Source: Actinophytocola xinjiangensis (GTDB lineage: Bacteria > Actinomycetota > Actinomycetes > Mycobacteriales > Pseudonocardiaceae). From it: a stretch of 64,000 nt of DNA. The DNA lies in NCBI RefSeq assembly GCF_001921215.1, contig NZ_MSIF01000012.1, forward strand, positions 186,001-250,000. Direction: 5' to 3'. Shown here in pieces: positions 1 to 8,933 of the stretch (position 1 is the first letter of the stretch; each line of letters begins with the position of its first letter). The position numbers were made by a program, and so were the translations under genes. The notes below the pieces were generated by a model. That model ran no database searches. It was not told where the DNA came from and worked only from the letters and a program-made list of their open reading frames with translations.

Positions 1-22
1 GGGTGCCAAGGACGAGTCGTGA
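1..22 (+). CDS. rpsP: 30S ribosomal protein S16, 3' end only
   Basis: The first bases read in frame as G-A-K-D-E-S-stop, with the TGA at 20-22. A short acidic/lysine tail of this kind, directly before a KH protein, rimM and trmD, fits the conserved rpsP-KH-rimM-trmD-rplS order. The stop overlaps the GTG start of the KH gene (GTGA), which indicates translational coupling. Only six codons are visible, so the identification rests on context. Confidence 0.5.
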
Positions 23-258
23 GTTTCCTGGCTGATGCTTTGGAACACCTCGTGCGCGGCATCGTCGACAACCCGGACGACGTTCGCGTCGAGCTGGTGA
101 CCACGCGCCGTGGCCGCACGCTCGAACTGCACGTCAACCCGGATGACCTCGGCAAGGTGATCGGCCGGGGCGGGCGCACCGCCACGGCGCTGCGCACCGT
201 CATGGCCGGTATCGGCGGCCGCGGCATCCGAGTGGACGTCGTCGACACCGACCAGTAG
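19..258 (+). CDS. KH-domain RNA-binding protein (KhpA-like)
   Basis: This 79-residue protein is a single KH domain, a small RNA-binding fold. The GxxG-type RNA-contact loop is visible as GKVIGRGGRTA at about residues 45-55. Its length and its place between rpsP and rimM are typical of the actinobacterial RimM-associated KH protein (UPF0109/KhpA family), thought to act in RNA handling around ribosome assembly. The GTG start overlaps the rpsP stop, and its own TAG is followed at once by the rimM ATG, so all three are probably translated as one coupled unit. Confidence 0.9.
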   Translation: MSFLADALEHLVRGIVDNPDDVRVELVTTRRGRTLELHVNPDDLGKVIGRGGRTATALRTVMAGIGGRGIRVDVVDTDQ

Positions 259-777
259 ATGGCGGATCTTCTCCTGGTCGGCCGGGTGGCCAAGGCGCAC
301 GGCATCGCCGGCGAACTGGCCGTCGACATCCACACCGACTCGCCGGACGAGCGTTTCGCTCCCGGAGCCGTGCTGTCCGCACGGCTCCGGGACCGCTCGG
401 TCCGCCCGGTCACCGTGGCGACCGTGCGCGCGCACTCCGGTCGTCTGCTCGTGCGCTTCGACGAGGTGCCCGACCGCACCGCCGCGGAGACCATGCGCGG
501 CGCCCAGCTGCTGGTCGACGCCGCCGACCTGCCGCCATCGGAGGACCCGGACGCGTTCTACGACCACGAGCTGGAGGGCCTGGCCGCCGTGCTGGCCGAC
601 GGCACCGAGGTCGGCACGGTCCGCGAGATCGCCCGCAGCCCCGGCGCCGAGCTGCTGGTCATCAGCCGTCCGGACGGCACCGAGTCGCTGGTCCCGTTCG
701 TCCGCGAGATCGTCCCCGAGGTCGACGTCCGGGGCGGCCGGGTGGTCCTCGACCCGCCGGAAGGCCTGCTGAGCTAA
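259..777 (+). CDS. rimM: 16S rRNA processing protein RimM
   Basis: This is a 172-residue ribosome maturation factor that assists 30S head assembly by binding S19. The N-terminal RimM barrel begins with LLLVGRVAKAHGIAGELAV, and the C-terminal PRC-barrel half contains the FYDHELEGL and VPFVREIVPEVD segments. Length matches the family. The ATG follows the KH stop directly, and the TAA is followed directly by the trmD GTG, so there is no room for a separate promoter and the gene is a middle cistron. Confidence 0.95.
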   Translation: MADLLLVGRVAKAHGIAGELAVDIHTDSPDERFAPGAVLSARLRDRSVRPVTVATVRAHSGRLLVRFDEVPDRTAAETMRGAQLLVDAADLPPSEDPDAFYDHELEGLAAVLADGTEVGTVREIARSPGAELLVISRPDGTESLVPFVREIVPEVDVRGGRVVLDPPEGLLS

Positions 778-1554
778 GTGCGCATCGACGTCGTCACGAT
801 CTTCCCCGAGTACCTCGACCCGCTGCGCCAGGCACTGCTCGGCCGCGCGATCGACCGTGGCCTGCTCACCCTGGACGTCCACGACCTGCGGGCCTGGACC
901 CACGACGTGCACAAGGCCGTCGACGACAGCCCCTACGGCGGCGGCCCCGGCATGGTGATGAAGCCGCAGGTCTGGGGGGAGGCCCTGGACGAGCTGTGCG
1001 CGTCCGGCACGCCCCGGCTGGTCGTCCCGACCCCGGCCGGCCGCCCGTTCACCCAGGCCGTGGCCAGGGAGTACGCGGCGCAGCCGTGGCTGGTGTTCGC
1101 CTGCGGCCGGTACGAGGGCATCGACCAGCGGGTGCTCGACGACGCGGCCAGGCGGATGCCCGTCGACGAGGTCTCGATCGGCGACTACGTACTGGTCGGC
1201 GGCGAGGTCGCGGTGATGGTGATGGTCGAGGCCGTCGCCCGGCTGCTGCCGGGGGTGCTCGGCAACCCGGCCTCGGCCGAACAGGACTCCTTCTCCGACG
1301 GACTGCTCGAAGGCCCGAGCTACACCCGCCCCGAGGTCTGGCGCGATCTCGCGGTCCCTGACGTGCTGCGTTCCGGCAACCACGGCGCGATCGACCGCTG
1401 GCGCCGTGACCAGGCCCTGGCCAGGACGTTCCACCGCCGACCCGACCTGCTCGACGCCCTGCCCGAGGGCGCTCTGGACAAGCACGACCGCGCCCAACTG
1501 GGACGTCTGGGCGAGGCTTCCGGTCCCCCCGGATCTTCCGTTCCGGGGACGTGA
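778..1554 (+). CDS. trmD: tRNA (guanine-37-N1)-methyltransferase TrmD
   Basis: TrmD methylates G37 of tRNAs reading CNN codons, using S-adenosylmethionine bound in a trefoil knot. The protein has 258 residues. The start [16 protein letters not shown], the [12 protein letters not shown] loop, the [13 protein letters not shown] motif and the knot segment [15 protein letters not shown] are all present. A GTG start abuts the rimM stop. The last ~30 bases overlap a hairpin that probably ends the transcript before rplS. Confidence 0.97.
   Translation: MRIDVVTIFPEYLDPLRQALLGRAIDRGLLTLDVHDLRAWTHDVHKAVDDSPYGGGPGMVMKPQVWGEALDELCASGTPRLVVPTPAGRPFTQAVAREYAAQPWLVFACGRYEGIDQRVLDDAARRMPVDEVSIGDYVLVGGEVAVMVMVEAVARLLPGVLGNPASAEQDSFSDGLLEGPSYTRPEVWRDLAVPDVLRSGNHGAIDRWRRDQALARTFHRRPDLLDALPEGALDKHDRAQLGRLGEASGPPGSSVPGT
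1523..1550 (+). terminator. Hairpin over the trmD 3' end
   Basis: GTCCCC and GGA pair with TCCGGGGAC across a short loop, with a two-base bulge on the left arm. No U-run follows, as is common in high-GC actinomycetes. It would reduce read-through from trmD into rplS. It lies inside the coding end, so it may be an attenuator rather than a full terminator. Confidence 0.4.
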
Positions 1555-1560
1555 CATACT
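1555..1560 (+). promoter_or_regulatory. Candidate -10 box for rplS
   Basis: CATACT matches the actinobacterial NANNNT -10 pattern and lies just past the trmD hairpin. It would give rplS a leader of roughly 115 nt. No convincing -35 element is visible. The leader (about 1567-1684) could house ribosomal-protein autoregulation, but I identify no known structure in it. Confidence 0.3.
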
Positions 1561-1684
1561 TGGCCAGTTGCTGCGACCGGGTGGCGCCTGGGCGCACTCG
1601 ACGTTGACTTCCCCCGAGGTTGGCTTGAGACATTGAGTCGCCGCGCCCTGGGGACGCACGAACGACACGAGGACGGATACACCG

Positions 1685-2044
1685 ATGAACACCCTGGATG
1701 CCCTGGACGCCAAGTCGCTGCGCTCCGACATCCCGGACTTCCGCCCGGGCGACACGCTGAAGGTCCACGTCCGCGTCATCGAGGGCTCCCGCGAGCGGGT
1801 TCAGGTCTTCAAGGGCGTGGTCATCCGTCGTCAGGGCGGTGGCATCCGGGAGACCTTCACGGTCCGCAAGATCTCCTTCGGCGTCGGCGTGGAGCGCACC
1901 TTCCCGGTGCACTCCCCGAACATCGCCAAGGTCGAGGTCGACCGCCGTGGCGACGTCCGGCGCGCGAAGCTGTACTACCTGCGCGAGCTGCGCGGCAAGG
2001 CCGCCAAGATCAAGGAGAAGCGCGAGACCGCGCCCACGTCCTGA
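1685..2044 (+). CDS. rplS: 50S ribosomal protein L19
   Basis: L19 sits at the 30S-50S interface of the large subunit. The 119-residue length is normal. The [20 protein letters not shown] region, [17 protein letters not shown] and the [12 protein letters not shown] strand are the family hallmarks. The ATG is preceded by a GAGGAC ribosome site. It closes the ribosomal block; the next gene has its own leaderless-type promoter. Confidence 0.98.
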   Translation: MNTLDALDAKSLRSDIPDFRPGDTLKVHVRVIEGSRERVQVFKGVVIRRQGGGIRETFTVRKISFGVGVERTFPVHSPNIAKVEVDRRGDVRRAKLYYLRELRGKAAKIKEKRETAPTS

Positions 2045-2079
2045 CCGGCGACGACGCGACGAACCTTCGCGGTCTCCCG

Positions 2080-2085
2080 TAGCCT
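2080..2085 (+). promoter_or_regulatory. Leaderless-type -10 box of the first lepB
   Basis: TAGCCT lies exactly six bases before the GTG at 2092. Transcription would therefore begin at or next to the start codon. No ribosome-binding site precedes that codon, which supports a leaderless mRNA. Confidence 0.5.
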
Positions 2086-2091
2086 GGTTTT

Positions 2092-3090
2092 GTGGTCACC
2101 CCTGTGCACGCGCCATCGCCTGAGGATGATCCGGAACGCACCGACGAGATCGCGAAGGCGGACGTCGGATCCGGGAGCCCGCGGGAACCGGTGCCGGAGG
2201 TGTCCGACGACGGCGATGGGGACGATCGTGGTTCCAGACGCCGAGGTCGGCACCGTCGCCCGCCGAAGAAGCAGCCGCTGTGGCGTGAGCTGCTGACGCT
2301 GGTGGCGGTGGCGCTGCTGCTGACCTTCCTGATCCAGCAGTTCCTCGGCCGGGTCTACTCGATCCCGTCGGGGTCGATGGAGCGCACGCTGCACGGCTGT
2401 CCCGGCTGCACCGGTGACCGGGTGTTGGTCGACAAGCTCGTGTACTTCTTCGGTGACCCCGAACCGGGTGACGTCATCGTCTTCAAGGGCCCGACGTCCT
2501 GGACGGAGAACGACGTCGAGGTGCCGCGTTCGGGCAACGTCGTCGTCCGGGCGCTGCAACAGGTCGGCGCGCTGATCGGCCTCGCCCCGCCGGACGAGCG
2601 TGACTTCGTCAAACGGGTGGTCGCCGTCGGCGGCCAGACCGTCCAGTGCTGCGACGACGAGTGGCGTGTCCTGGTGGACGGCCGCCCGCTGGACGAGCCG
2701 TACATCTTCTGGCAGAACGGGAAACCGGACGGCCGTCAGCGGTTTGACCCGGTCCTGGTGCCGGAGGGATCCCTGTGGGTGATGGGCGACAACCGCAGCG
2801 ACTCCTGTGACTCCCGCTGTCAGGGCGGCGGCGGGGTGCGCGGGGTGGTCCCGGTGGACGACGTCATCGGCAAGGCCCGGTACATCGTGTTGCCGCCCTC
2901 GCGCTGGCAGGGCGTCGGCGACCACAACCCGCAGGGCGGCATTCCGCTCGCGTTGGGCGCACCGGCGTGGCAGGAAGGCCTTCCGGCGGCGGTGGGACTG
3001 CTCGCGGCGTGGCCCGTCGTGCTGGCCGGGCGGGGCCTGCGGCGGCGACGGTGGCGGTGGCGTCGGCCGCCGGGCCGAACCCCTGGCTGA
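2092..3090 (+). CDS. lepB: Type I signal peptidase (first of two)
   Basis: This membrane serine protease of 332 residues removes signal peptides from exported proteins. A charged, probably disordered cytosolic tail (1-62) leads to a membrane segment at about 66-84. The catalytic serine is in SIPSGSMERT (Ser95), the general-base lysine in DFVKRVVAVGG (Lys174), and the conserved GDNRSDS box follows at about 232. A second hydrophobic stretch followed by an Arg-rich tail ends the protein. Cysteine pairs occur in HGCPGC, CCDD and SCDSRC. The neighbour at 3176 is a clear paralogue. The GTG start is chosen because of the -10 box six bases upstream. Confidence 0.93.
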   Translation: MVTPVHAPSPEDDPERTDEIAKADVGSGSPREPVPEVSDDGDGDDRGSRRRGRHRRPPKKQPLWRELLTLVAVALLLTFLIQQFLGRVYSIPSGSMERTLHGCPGCTGDRVLVDKLVYFFGDPEPGDVIVFKGPTSWTENDVEVPRSGNVVVRALQQVGALIGLAPPDERDFVKRVVAVGGQTVQCCDDEWRVLVDGRPLDEPYIFWQNGKPDGRQRFDPVLVPEGSLWVMGDNRSDSCDSRCQGGGGVRGVVPVDDVIGKARYIVLPPSRWQGVGDHNPQGGIPLALGAPAWQEGLPAAVGLLAAWPVVLAGRGLRRRRWRWRRPPGRTPG

Positions 3091-3118
3091 GGCCGTCGAC
3101 AACACCGGAAAGATACCT

Positions 3119-3141
3119 CCGCCACGCGGGCCGCGTGGCGG
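3119..3141 (+). terminator. Hairpin between the two lepB genes
   Basis: A perfect 10-bp inverted repeat, CCGCCACGCG and CGCGTGGCGG, surrounds a three-base loop. It follows the first lepB stop and precedes a separate promoter for the second, so it probably uncouples the two genes. Confidence 0.6.
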
Positions 3142-3163
3142 CGAGTGGCCCGCCGGGCACCGG

Positions 3164-3169
3164 TAGTCT
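3164..3169 (+). promoter_or_regulatory. Leaderless-type -10 box of the second lepB
   Basis: TAGTCT lies six bases before the GTG at 3176, the same arrangement as in front of the first signal peptidase gene. This favours the GTG over the in-frame ATG at 3206. Confidence 0.5.
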
Positions 3170-3175
3170 GCACTG

Positions 3176-4102
3176 GTGGCCGACGTCGCACATTCCGGGA
3201 ACAGTATGGACAACGAGGACGATGGGGACCGGCCTGAGCCGGATCAGGAACCTGTCACCGGGCGTGGTCGCCGGCGCAAGAACAAGAAACAGCGCTCGTT
3301 CTGGAAGGAGCTGCCGATCCTGATCGGGGTCGCGCTCCTGCTGGCGTTGGTCATCCAGACGTTCATCGCGCGGGTGTTCGTGATCCCGTCGGAGTCGATG
3401 GAGCAGACCCTGCACGGCTGCCCCGGCTGCTACGGCGACCGTGTGCTGGTGGACAAGCTGGTCTACAACTTCACCGAGCCCGAGCCGGGCGAGGTCATCG
3501 TGTTCGAGCGGCCGTCGACCTGGAACCGTTCGGAGTTCCAGGCCGACCGTTCCAGCAACGGGTTCGTGTCGTGGCTCCAGGACGTCGGCGCGGCGTTCGG
3601 CCTCGCCGCCCCGGACGAGGACGATGTCGTCAAGCGCATCGTGGCGGTCGGTGGCCAGCGGGTCGAGTGCTGTGACGACCAGAACCGGGTGCTGGTGGAC
3701 GGCAAGCCGCTGGACGAGCCGTACATCTACTGGTCGGGCGGCCCGCGTGAGCAGGAGCCGTTCGAGCCGGTCACGGTGCCCGACGGGCAGCTGTGGGTGC
3801 TGGGTGACAACCGCAACCGCTCGTGTGACTCCCGCTGCCAGGGCGGCGGGGGGACCAACGGCCTGGTTCCGGTGGACAATGTGATTGGCAAGGCGCGTTA
3901 CATCGTGCTGCCGCCGTCGCGCTGGCGGGGCGTGGGCGACCACGACCCGCAGGTGACGGACGTGGCGCTGCGGTTCGGCCTGCCGCTGGGTGTCGGGTTC
4001 GCGGCCGCGTTCCCGACCCTGTGGCTGGGCCGACGGGTACGCACCGCCGTAAGGTCCATCCGATCGGGCGAATCTTCGGGATCGGCGGGAGACAAGCAGT
4101 GA
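3176..4102 (+). CDS. lepB: Type I signal peptidase (second of two)
   Basis: This 308-residue paralogue of the preceding gene keeps every catalytic feature: a membrane segment at about 46-64, Ser74 in [10 protein letters not shown], Lys153 in [10 protein letters not shown] and a GDNRNRS box. It shares the HGCPGC, CCDD and SCDSRC cysteine motifs and a C-terminal hydrophobic segment with basic residues behind it. The N-terminal tail differs almost completely from its twin, while the catalytic part is closely similar, so the pair looks like an old duplication. Its stop overlaps the rnhB start (GTGA). Confidence 0.93.
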   Translation: MADVAHSGNSMDNEDDGDRPEPDQEPVTGRGRRRKNKKQRSFWKELPILIGVALLLALVIQTFIARVFVIPSESMEQTLHGCPGCYGDRVLVDKLVYNFTEPEPGEVIVFERPSTWNRSEFQADRSSNGFVSWLQDVGAAFGLAAPDEDDVVKRIVAVGGQRVECCDDQNRVLVDGKPLDEPYIYWSGGPREQEPFEPVTVPDGQLWVLGDNRNRSCDSRCQGGGGTNGLVPVDNVIGKARYIVLPPSRWRGVGDHDPQVTDVALRFGLPLGVGFAAAFPTLWLGRRVRTAVRSIRSGESSGSAGDKQ

Positions 4103-4881
4103 CCCTGGCCCACCTCGACTGGCTGGAGTCTCGCCCCCCGAGGGCGATCATGCGTCGCGACTCCGGCAACTGGGGCTTACAGGCGGCGCTGGACCGCCGT
4201 GGTCTTGGCCCGGTGGCCGGTGTGGACGAGGCGGGCCGTGGTGCCTGCGCCGGTCCGCTCGTGGTGGCCTCGTGTGTGCTGCGTCCCGGCGACGCCGGCC
4301 GTTTCGAGGGTTTGACCGATTCGAAGTTGCTCACCGCCGCCGCGCGCGAGCGGATGTTCGACCTGATCCTCAAGCGGGCGGTCGACTACGCGGTGGTGAT
4401 CGTTCCCGTAGCAGAAGTTGACCTGATCGGTGTACACGTGTCCAACATCGAGGGAATGCGCCGGGCCATCGCCCAGCTGCGTACACACCCTGGGTATGTG
4501 CTCATCGACGGCTTCCGGGTCCCCGGACTGACCGCCCCGAGCATGCCCGTCATCAAGGGTGACCGGGCGGTGGCCTGCGTCGCGGCCGCGTCGGTGCTGG
4601 CGAAGGTGACCAGGGACCGGATCATGACGGAGTTGCACGAGACGCTGCCGGAGTACGGGTTCGACGAGCACAAGGGCTACTGCACCGGCACGCACAGCGC
4701 GGCGCTGGCCGAGCACGGTCCCAGCGACGTGCACCGCTGGTCGTTCGTGAACGTGGCGTCGGCCGGGTTGGCGCATGGTCGGCGCGCGCCGCATCCGGTG
4801 GCCTTGAGTGTGGCCGCGACCGCCGTGGTTCAGAATGGGAGGTCGACCCCCGTCGAGCTGGAGGAGCGCGAAACCGTATGA
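4099..4881 (+). CDS. rnhB: Ribonuclease HII
   Basis: RNase HII cuts RNA-DNA hybrids and single ribonucleotides in DNA. The protein has 260 residues from the GTG at 4099. The metal-binding GVDEAGRG motif (Asp43, Glu44), the LTDSKLL segment, [19 protein letters not shown] and the [18 protein letters not shown] region are all seen. An upstream in-frame ATG at 4021 exists, but the 4099 GTG overlaps the lepB stop as GTGA, which makes it the natural coupled start. The final ~45 residues after HRWSFVNV are probably a flexible tail. Confidence 0.93.
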   Translation: MTLAHLDWLESRPPRAIMRRDSGNWGLQAALDRRGLGPVAGVDEAGRGACAGPLVVASCVLRPGDAGRFEGLTDSKLLTAAARERMFDLILKRAVDYAVVIVPVAEVDLIGVHVSNIEGMRRAIAQLRTHPGYVLIDGFRVPGLTAPSMPVIKGDRAVACVAAASVLAKVTRDRIMTELHETLPEYGFDEHKGYCTGTHSAALAEHGPSDVHRWSFVNVASAGLAHGRRAPHPVALSVAATAVVQNGRSTPVELEERETV

Positions 4882-5201
4882 GCGCGGAGGATCTCGAGAA
4901 GTACGAGACCGAGATGGAGCTGCAGCTCTACCGGGAGTATCGCGACATCGTGAGCCAGTTCTCCTACGTCGTCGAGACCGAGCGCCGGTTCTACCTGGCC
5001 AACGGCGTCGACGTGCAGGTGAGGGACTCGGACGGCGAGGTCTACTTCGAGGTGCGGATGTCGGACGCGTGGGTGTGGGACATGTACCGGCCCGCCCGGT
5101 TCGTCAAGAACGTCCGGGTGATCACGTTCAAGGACGTGAACGTGGAGGAGCTGGACAAGCCTGAGCTGCGGCTTCCTGAAGAGGGCCCCTTCGGCACCTG
5201 A
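4878..5201 (+). CDS. DUF2469 family protein
   Basis: This 107-residue acidic protein begins [20 protein letters not shown] and contains the strongly conserved [20 protein letters not shown] stretch. The family is nearly universal in actinobacteria and usually sits beside rnhB or signal peptidase genes; its function is not established. The ATG overlaps the rnhB stop (ATGA), so it is translated from the same message. No signal peptide or membrane segment is visible. Confidence 0.92.
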   Translation: MSAEDLEKYETEMELQLYREYRDIVSQFSYVVETERRFYLANGVDVQVRDSDGEVYFEVRMSDAWVWDMYRPARFVKNVRVITFKDVNVEELDKPELRLPEEGPFGT

Positions 5202-5320
5202 TACCACACCGGCCCGCTCCCACCGGTCGTTCACCCCCGAGTTGTCCACAGCTGGGCCGGTTGTCCACAGTTCGCCACCACCCCCTGGCATCACCGTCCG
5301 CCGGCCGGGACCGTGGACGC

Positions 5321-5701
5321 ATGACAACCAGCAACCCCCGCTCCACTCCCCGTCACCTCACCACGGGCGCACAGGGCGAAGACCTGGCCGCGCGCTACCT
5401 CCGGAACCAGGGCCTGGTCCTCCTGTCCAGGAACTGGCGCTGCCACGAAGGTGAACTCGACCTGGTGGCCACCGACGGACGAAAACTCATCGTCTGTGAA
5501 GTGAAAACAAGGACCACCACCGACTACGGCCACCCCGCCGAGGCGGTGACACCGGAGAAGGCCAACCGCATCCGCCGCCTGTCCAGGCGGTGGCGGGCAG
5601 CCCACCACGTCCGCTGGTGCCCCGAACGGTTCGACATCATCGCCATCACCTGGCCGAGAAACGCCGAACCCACCCTCCAACACTTCCCGGCAGCCTTCTG
5701 A
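5321..5701 (+). CDS. yraN: YraN family endonuclease-fold protein (UPF0102)
   Basis: The protein has 126 residues from the ATG at 5321. The motif GELDLVATDGRKLIVCEVKTR carries the acidic residues and ExK of the restriction-endonuclease-like fold typical of UPF0102. The family is thought to act on DNA, often next to dprA and yifB as here, though its reaction is not established. A longer in-frame start at 5261 would add 20 basic residues with no conservation I recognise, so it was not chosen. Confidence 0.88.
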   Translation: MTTSNPRSTPRHLTTGAQGEDLAARYLRNQGLVLLSRNWRCHEGELDLVATDGRKLIVCEVKTRTTTDYGHPAEAVTPEKANRIRRLSRRWRAAHHVRWCPERFDIIAITWPRNAEPTLQHFPAAF

Positions 5702-5786
5702 TGGGCGGCCCTGTCATCACCCCACCCGCCGCCGTTGGCGGCGGCCTCCACGACCGAGGGCCGCACACCCGGATCGGCGGCCGGTG

Positions 5787-7301
5787 ATGGCTCTTGCCCG
5801 TACCTGGTCGGTGGCCCTGTTCGGCGTCGACGGCCTGGTCGTCGAGATCGAGGCCGACATCGGCGGCGGCCGTCCCCGGACCCAGATCGTCGGCCTCCCC
5901 GACGCCTCGCTCAACGAGGCGAAGGAACGCGTCCGTGCCGCCATCCGCAACAGCGGCGAGGAGTGGCCGACCGAACTGGTCACCCTCGCCCTCTCACCAG
6001 CGGCCCTCCCCAAGGGCGGCTCCAGCTACGACCTGGCCCTGGCGTGCGCCGTGCTGACCGCCGGCGGCCGGGTCCCGCCGGACAGGCTCCCCGGCACCGC
6101 CATGATCGGTGAGCTGGCGCTGGACGGCCGGCTCCGTGCGGTGCGCGGCGTGCTTCCCGGTCTGCTGGCCGCCCGCAGAGCCGGTCTGGGCAGGGCCATC
6201 GTCCCCACGTCGACTCTCGCCGAAGCCGCCCTCGTCACCGACCTGGACGTCAAGGGAGCCGACCATCTCCACGACGTCCTCGTCTGGCTCAGGGGCGACC
6301 GCGACGCCCTCCACGACCCGTCACCCGACCGCACCCCACCTCACCAGGAGATCCCCGACCTGTCCGACGTCGTCGGCCAGACCGAGGCCCGCTGGGCGCT
6401 GGAGGTGGCCGCCGCCGGCGGCCATCACCTGCTCCTCACCGGCCCCCCGGGCACCGGCAAGACGATGCTCGCCGAGCGCCTCCCCGGCCTCCTCCCACCC
6501 CTGACCACCGAACAGTCCCTGGAGGTCACCGCGATCCGGTCGATCGCCGGCACCCTCACCCAGGAATCCCCGCTGATCACCGTCGCTCCCTTCGTGGCAC
6601 CCCATCACACGACGTCGATCTCCGGCCTCATCGGCGGCGGTACCGGCCTGGCCAAGCCCGGGGTGATCAGCCAGGCCCATCACGGCGTCCTGTTCATGGA
6701 CGAAGCCTGCGAGTTCGGAGCCCGCCACCTCGAATCCCTCAGAACCGCCGTGGAACAGGGCGAGATCCGCCTCGCCCGCCGTGACGGCGTCTGCCGCTAT
6801 CCCGCCGCGTTCCAACTGGTCCTGGCGACCAACACCTGCCCCTGCGCCCCACCGAGGGAGGTGGACTGCACGTGCTCGCCCCACACCAGACGCAGGTACC
6901 TGGGTCGCCTGTCCGGTCCGCTGCTGGACCGGGTCGACCTGAGGGTCCGCATGCGCCCCGTGACAGCCCTGTCGGCGGCCGACCGCATCACCCCGGAGTC
7001 CAGCGCCACGGTCCGAGCCAGGGTGATCAGGGCCAGGGCGAAGGCCGCGACCCGCTGGCGCCCCCACGGTTGGCTGACCAACGCCCAGGCCCCGGGCCCG
7101 TTCCTCCGTCGAGAGTTCGCCTTACCCCGACAGGCGACAGCCCTGCTCGACCGAGGCCTGTCGACAGGCGCGGTCACCGCCCGAGGCGCCGACCGCTGCC
7201 TCAGAGTCGCCTGGACCCTCAGTGACCTGGCCGACCTGGACCACCCCGAAGCCGACCACGTAGCCACCGCCCTCGAATTCCGCGACCGGAGAGCCGCATG
7301 A
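5787..7301 (+). CDS. YifB family Mg-chelatase-like AAA+ ATPase
   Basis: This 504-residue protein opens with an N-terminal S5-like/Lon-type domain (RTWSVALFGVDGLVVEIEAD), followed by the AAA+ chelatase domain with Walker A GPPGTGKTM and sensor-region LATNTCPCAPP, and a C-terminal helical part. The family (ComM/YifB) helps branch migration during natural transformation in some bacteria, consistent with dprA following directly. The cysteine cluster CPCAPPREVDCTC is typical. GTG at 5784 immediately precedes the ATG used here. The stop overlaps the dprA ATG. Confidence 0.93.
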   Translation: MALARTWSVALFGVDGLVVEIEADIGGGRPRTQIVGLPDASLNEAKERVRAAIRNSGEEWPTELVTLALSPAALPKGGSSYDLALACAVLTAGGRVPPDRLPGTAMIGELALDGRLRAVRGVLPGLLAARRAGLGRAIVPTSTLAEAALVTDLDVKGADHLHDVLVWLRGDRDALHDPSPDRTPPHQEIPDLSDVVGQTEARWALEVAAAGGHHLLLTGPPGTGKTMLAERLPGLLPPLTTEQSLEVTAIRSIAGTLTQESPLITVAPFVAPHHTTSISGLIGGGTGLAKPGVISQAHHGVLFMDEACEFGARHLESLRTAVEQGEIRLARRDGVCRYPAAFQLVLATNTCPCAPPREVDCTCSPHTRRRYLGRLSGPLLDRVDLRVRMRPVTALSAADRITPESSATVRARVIRARAKAATRWRPHGWLTNAQAPGPFLRREFALPRQATALLDRGLSTGAVTARGADRCLRVAWTLSDLADLDHPEADHVATALEFRDRRAA

Positions 7302-8857
7302 CCCCCCAACCTCCCAGCCTGATCGAACGCCTCCTGACCAGGCAGTGCACCAACACCCACCAGAAATGGTCAGAACCGGATGCCGACGAGCAGCCAGTGC
7401 TGGGCCGCGAGGAACGGAACGACGTCCGAGCGGCCGCCCCCGCGTCCACCGCCCAACCGCCAGCGGGCCTACCGGAGATGTCCACGGCCGCAACGGTTGT
7501 GCTGAGCGCCGTCGACATCGAACCGCCTGTTTCCGTGGCACTGTCTCCCGGAGCGGCCTTCACCTACCCAGGCACCGCCGGCGCCGAACCTGGCCCGACC
7601 AGTACCGAGATCCACGCCGCCTCAGGCGCCGACACCGCTGGTCCGACGACGTCCGGTCCCTCCAGGAAGAAGCCTCGGAGCAGGTCCGGTTCGTCGTCGC
7701 CCGCCACCAGGACGACGGCCGACAAGGTCGCCGAGTGTCGGCTTGCCCGCGCGTACCTGATGCGGGTCGCCGAGCCACCGGCCACGGCTCTGCTCGCGTT
7801 CGTCGACTCCGTCGGGCCGGTGGAAGCGGCGGCGGCGGTCCGTGCGGCCGCCGTTCCCGAGCGGGTCCTCGCCGAGATCTCCGCCCGCCGCCATCTCGAA
7901 CTGGCGGAGAGCGACCTGGCCGACGCCCGTCGGATCGGTGCCCGGCTGGTCGTCCCGGAGGACGAGGAGTGGCCGGCGTGGCCGCTGCTCAGTCTCGCCG
8001 CCGCCAGTGACCGGGGGCAGCGGTGGTCCGGTTCGCCGCTCGGCCTGTGGGCGAAAGGCCCCGTCCGCCTGGCCGACACCGTCGAACGCGCCGTGGCGGT
8101 CGTCGGCGCGCGGTCGGCCTCCGGGTACGGCGAGTACGTGGCCGCCGAGATCGGTCATGACCTGGCCAACGCGGGCATGACCGTCGTGTCCGGTGCCGCC
8201 TTCGGGATCGACGGCCAGGCCCACCGTGGCGCGCTCGCCGCCAAGGGCACCACCGTCGCCGTGTTGGCGTGTGGGGTCGACCTGCGTTACCCGGTCGGGC
8301 ATTCCGACCTCATCGACGAGATCGCCGCCACCGGGCTGATCCTCAGCGAGTACCCGCCGGGCACCCCGCCGGCCCGTCACCGCTTCCTCGTCCGCAACCG
8401 GCTGATCGCGGCGCTGTCGAGCGGCACCGTGGTCGTGGAGGCCGGTGTGCGCAGCGGTGCGCGGAACACCGCGACGACGGCCGCCGCGCTCGGCAAGGTC
8501 GTGCTCGCCGTGCCGGGGCCGATCACCTCCGCCACCTCGGCCGGTTGCCACGACCTGCTCCGCGCCGGCACCGCGATGCTGGCCGGGTCGGTGCCGGAGA
8601 TCCTGGAGGCCGTCGGCCCGGTCGGGGAGCATCTGGTCGAACCGCCCAGCGGCCCGGTTCGCCGCACCGACGGTCTCGGCGGTCAGGCGCTGCGCGTCTA
8701 CGAGGCCCTCAGCCGGCGCACCGCGCGCACCCCGGCGCGGGTCGCGGTCGAGTCCGGGGTGCCGATCGACCGGGTCCGCGCGCTCCTGCCCGAACTGGAG
8801 CTCACCGACCTGGCGCGCCGGTGCGACGAGGGCTGGCGCCGGGCACCGGACACGTGA
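7298..8857 (+). CDS. dprA: DNA-processing protein DprA with long N-terminal extension
   Basis: DprA loads RecA on incoming single-stranded DNA. The conserved part starts near residue 145 (VAECRLARAYLMRVAEPP). The Rossmann-like domain shows AVVGARSASGYGEY, VSGAAFGIDGQAHRGAL and CGVDLRYPVGH, followed by a winged-helix tail. The protein has 519 residues against about 300-400 for most relatives. The excess is a Pro/Thr/Ser/Ala-rich, probably disordered front. The ATG overlaps the yifB stop (ATGA), which supports the long form; an ATG at 7478 is an internal alternative. Confidence 0.9.
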   Translation: MTPQPPSLIERLLTRQCTNTHQKWSEPDADEQPVLGREERNDVRAAAPASTAQPPAGLPEMSTAATVVLSAVDIEPPVSVALSPGAAFTYPGTAGAEPGPTSTEIHAASGADTAGPTTSGPSRKKPRSRSGSSSPATRTTADKVAECRLARAYLMRVAEPPATALLAFVDSVGPVEAAAAVRAAAVPERVLAEISARRHLELAESDLADARRIGARLVVPEDEEWPAWPLLSLAAASDRGQRWSGSPLGLWAKGPVRLADTVERAVAVVGARSASGYGEYVAAEIGHDLANAGMTVVSGAAFGIDGQAHRGALAAKGTTVAVLACGVDLRYPVGHSDLIDEIAATGLILSEYPPGTPPARHRFLVRNRLIAALSSGTVVVEAGVRSGARNTATTAAALGKVVLAVPGPITSATSAGCHDLLRAGTAMLAGSVPEILEAVGPVGEHLVEPPSGPVRRTDGLGGQALRVYEALSRRTARTPARVAVESGVPIDRVRALLPELELTDLARRCDEGWRRAPDT

Positions 8858-8933
8858 GCCGGACACGTGAGCCGCCACGTGCGGGCGTGGCGGTGCTTGA
8901 CGCGGTCCCCGTCCATGGCGGAGCGTCGCCGGC

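Noticed and set aside
4021-4098. Earlier ATG start for rnhB
   Set aside because: It lies deep inside lepB. The GTG at 4099 overlaps the lepB stop in the usual GTGA form and fits the family length better.
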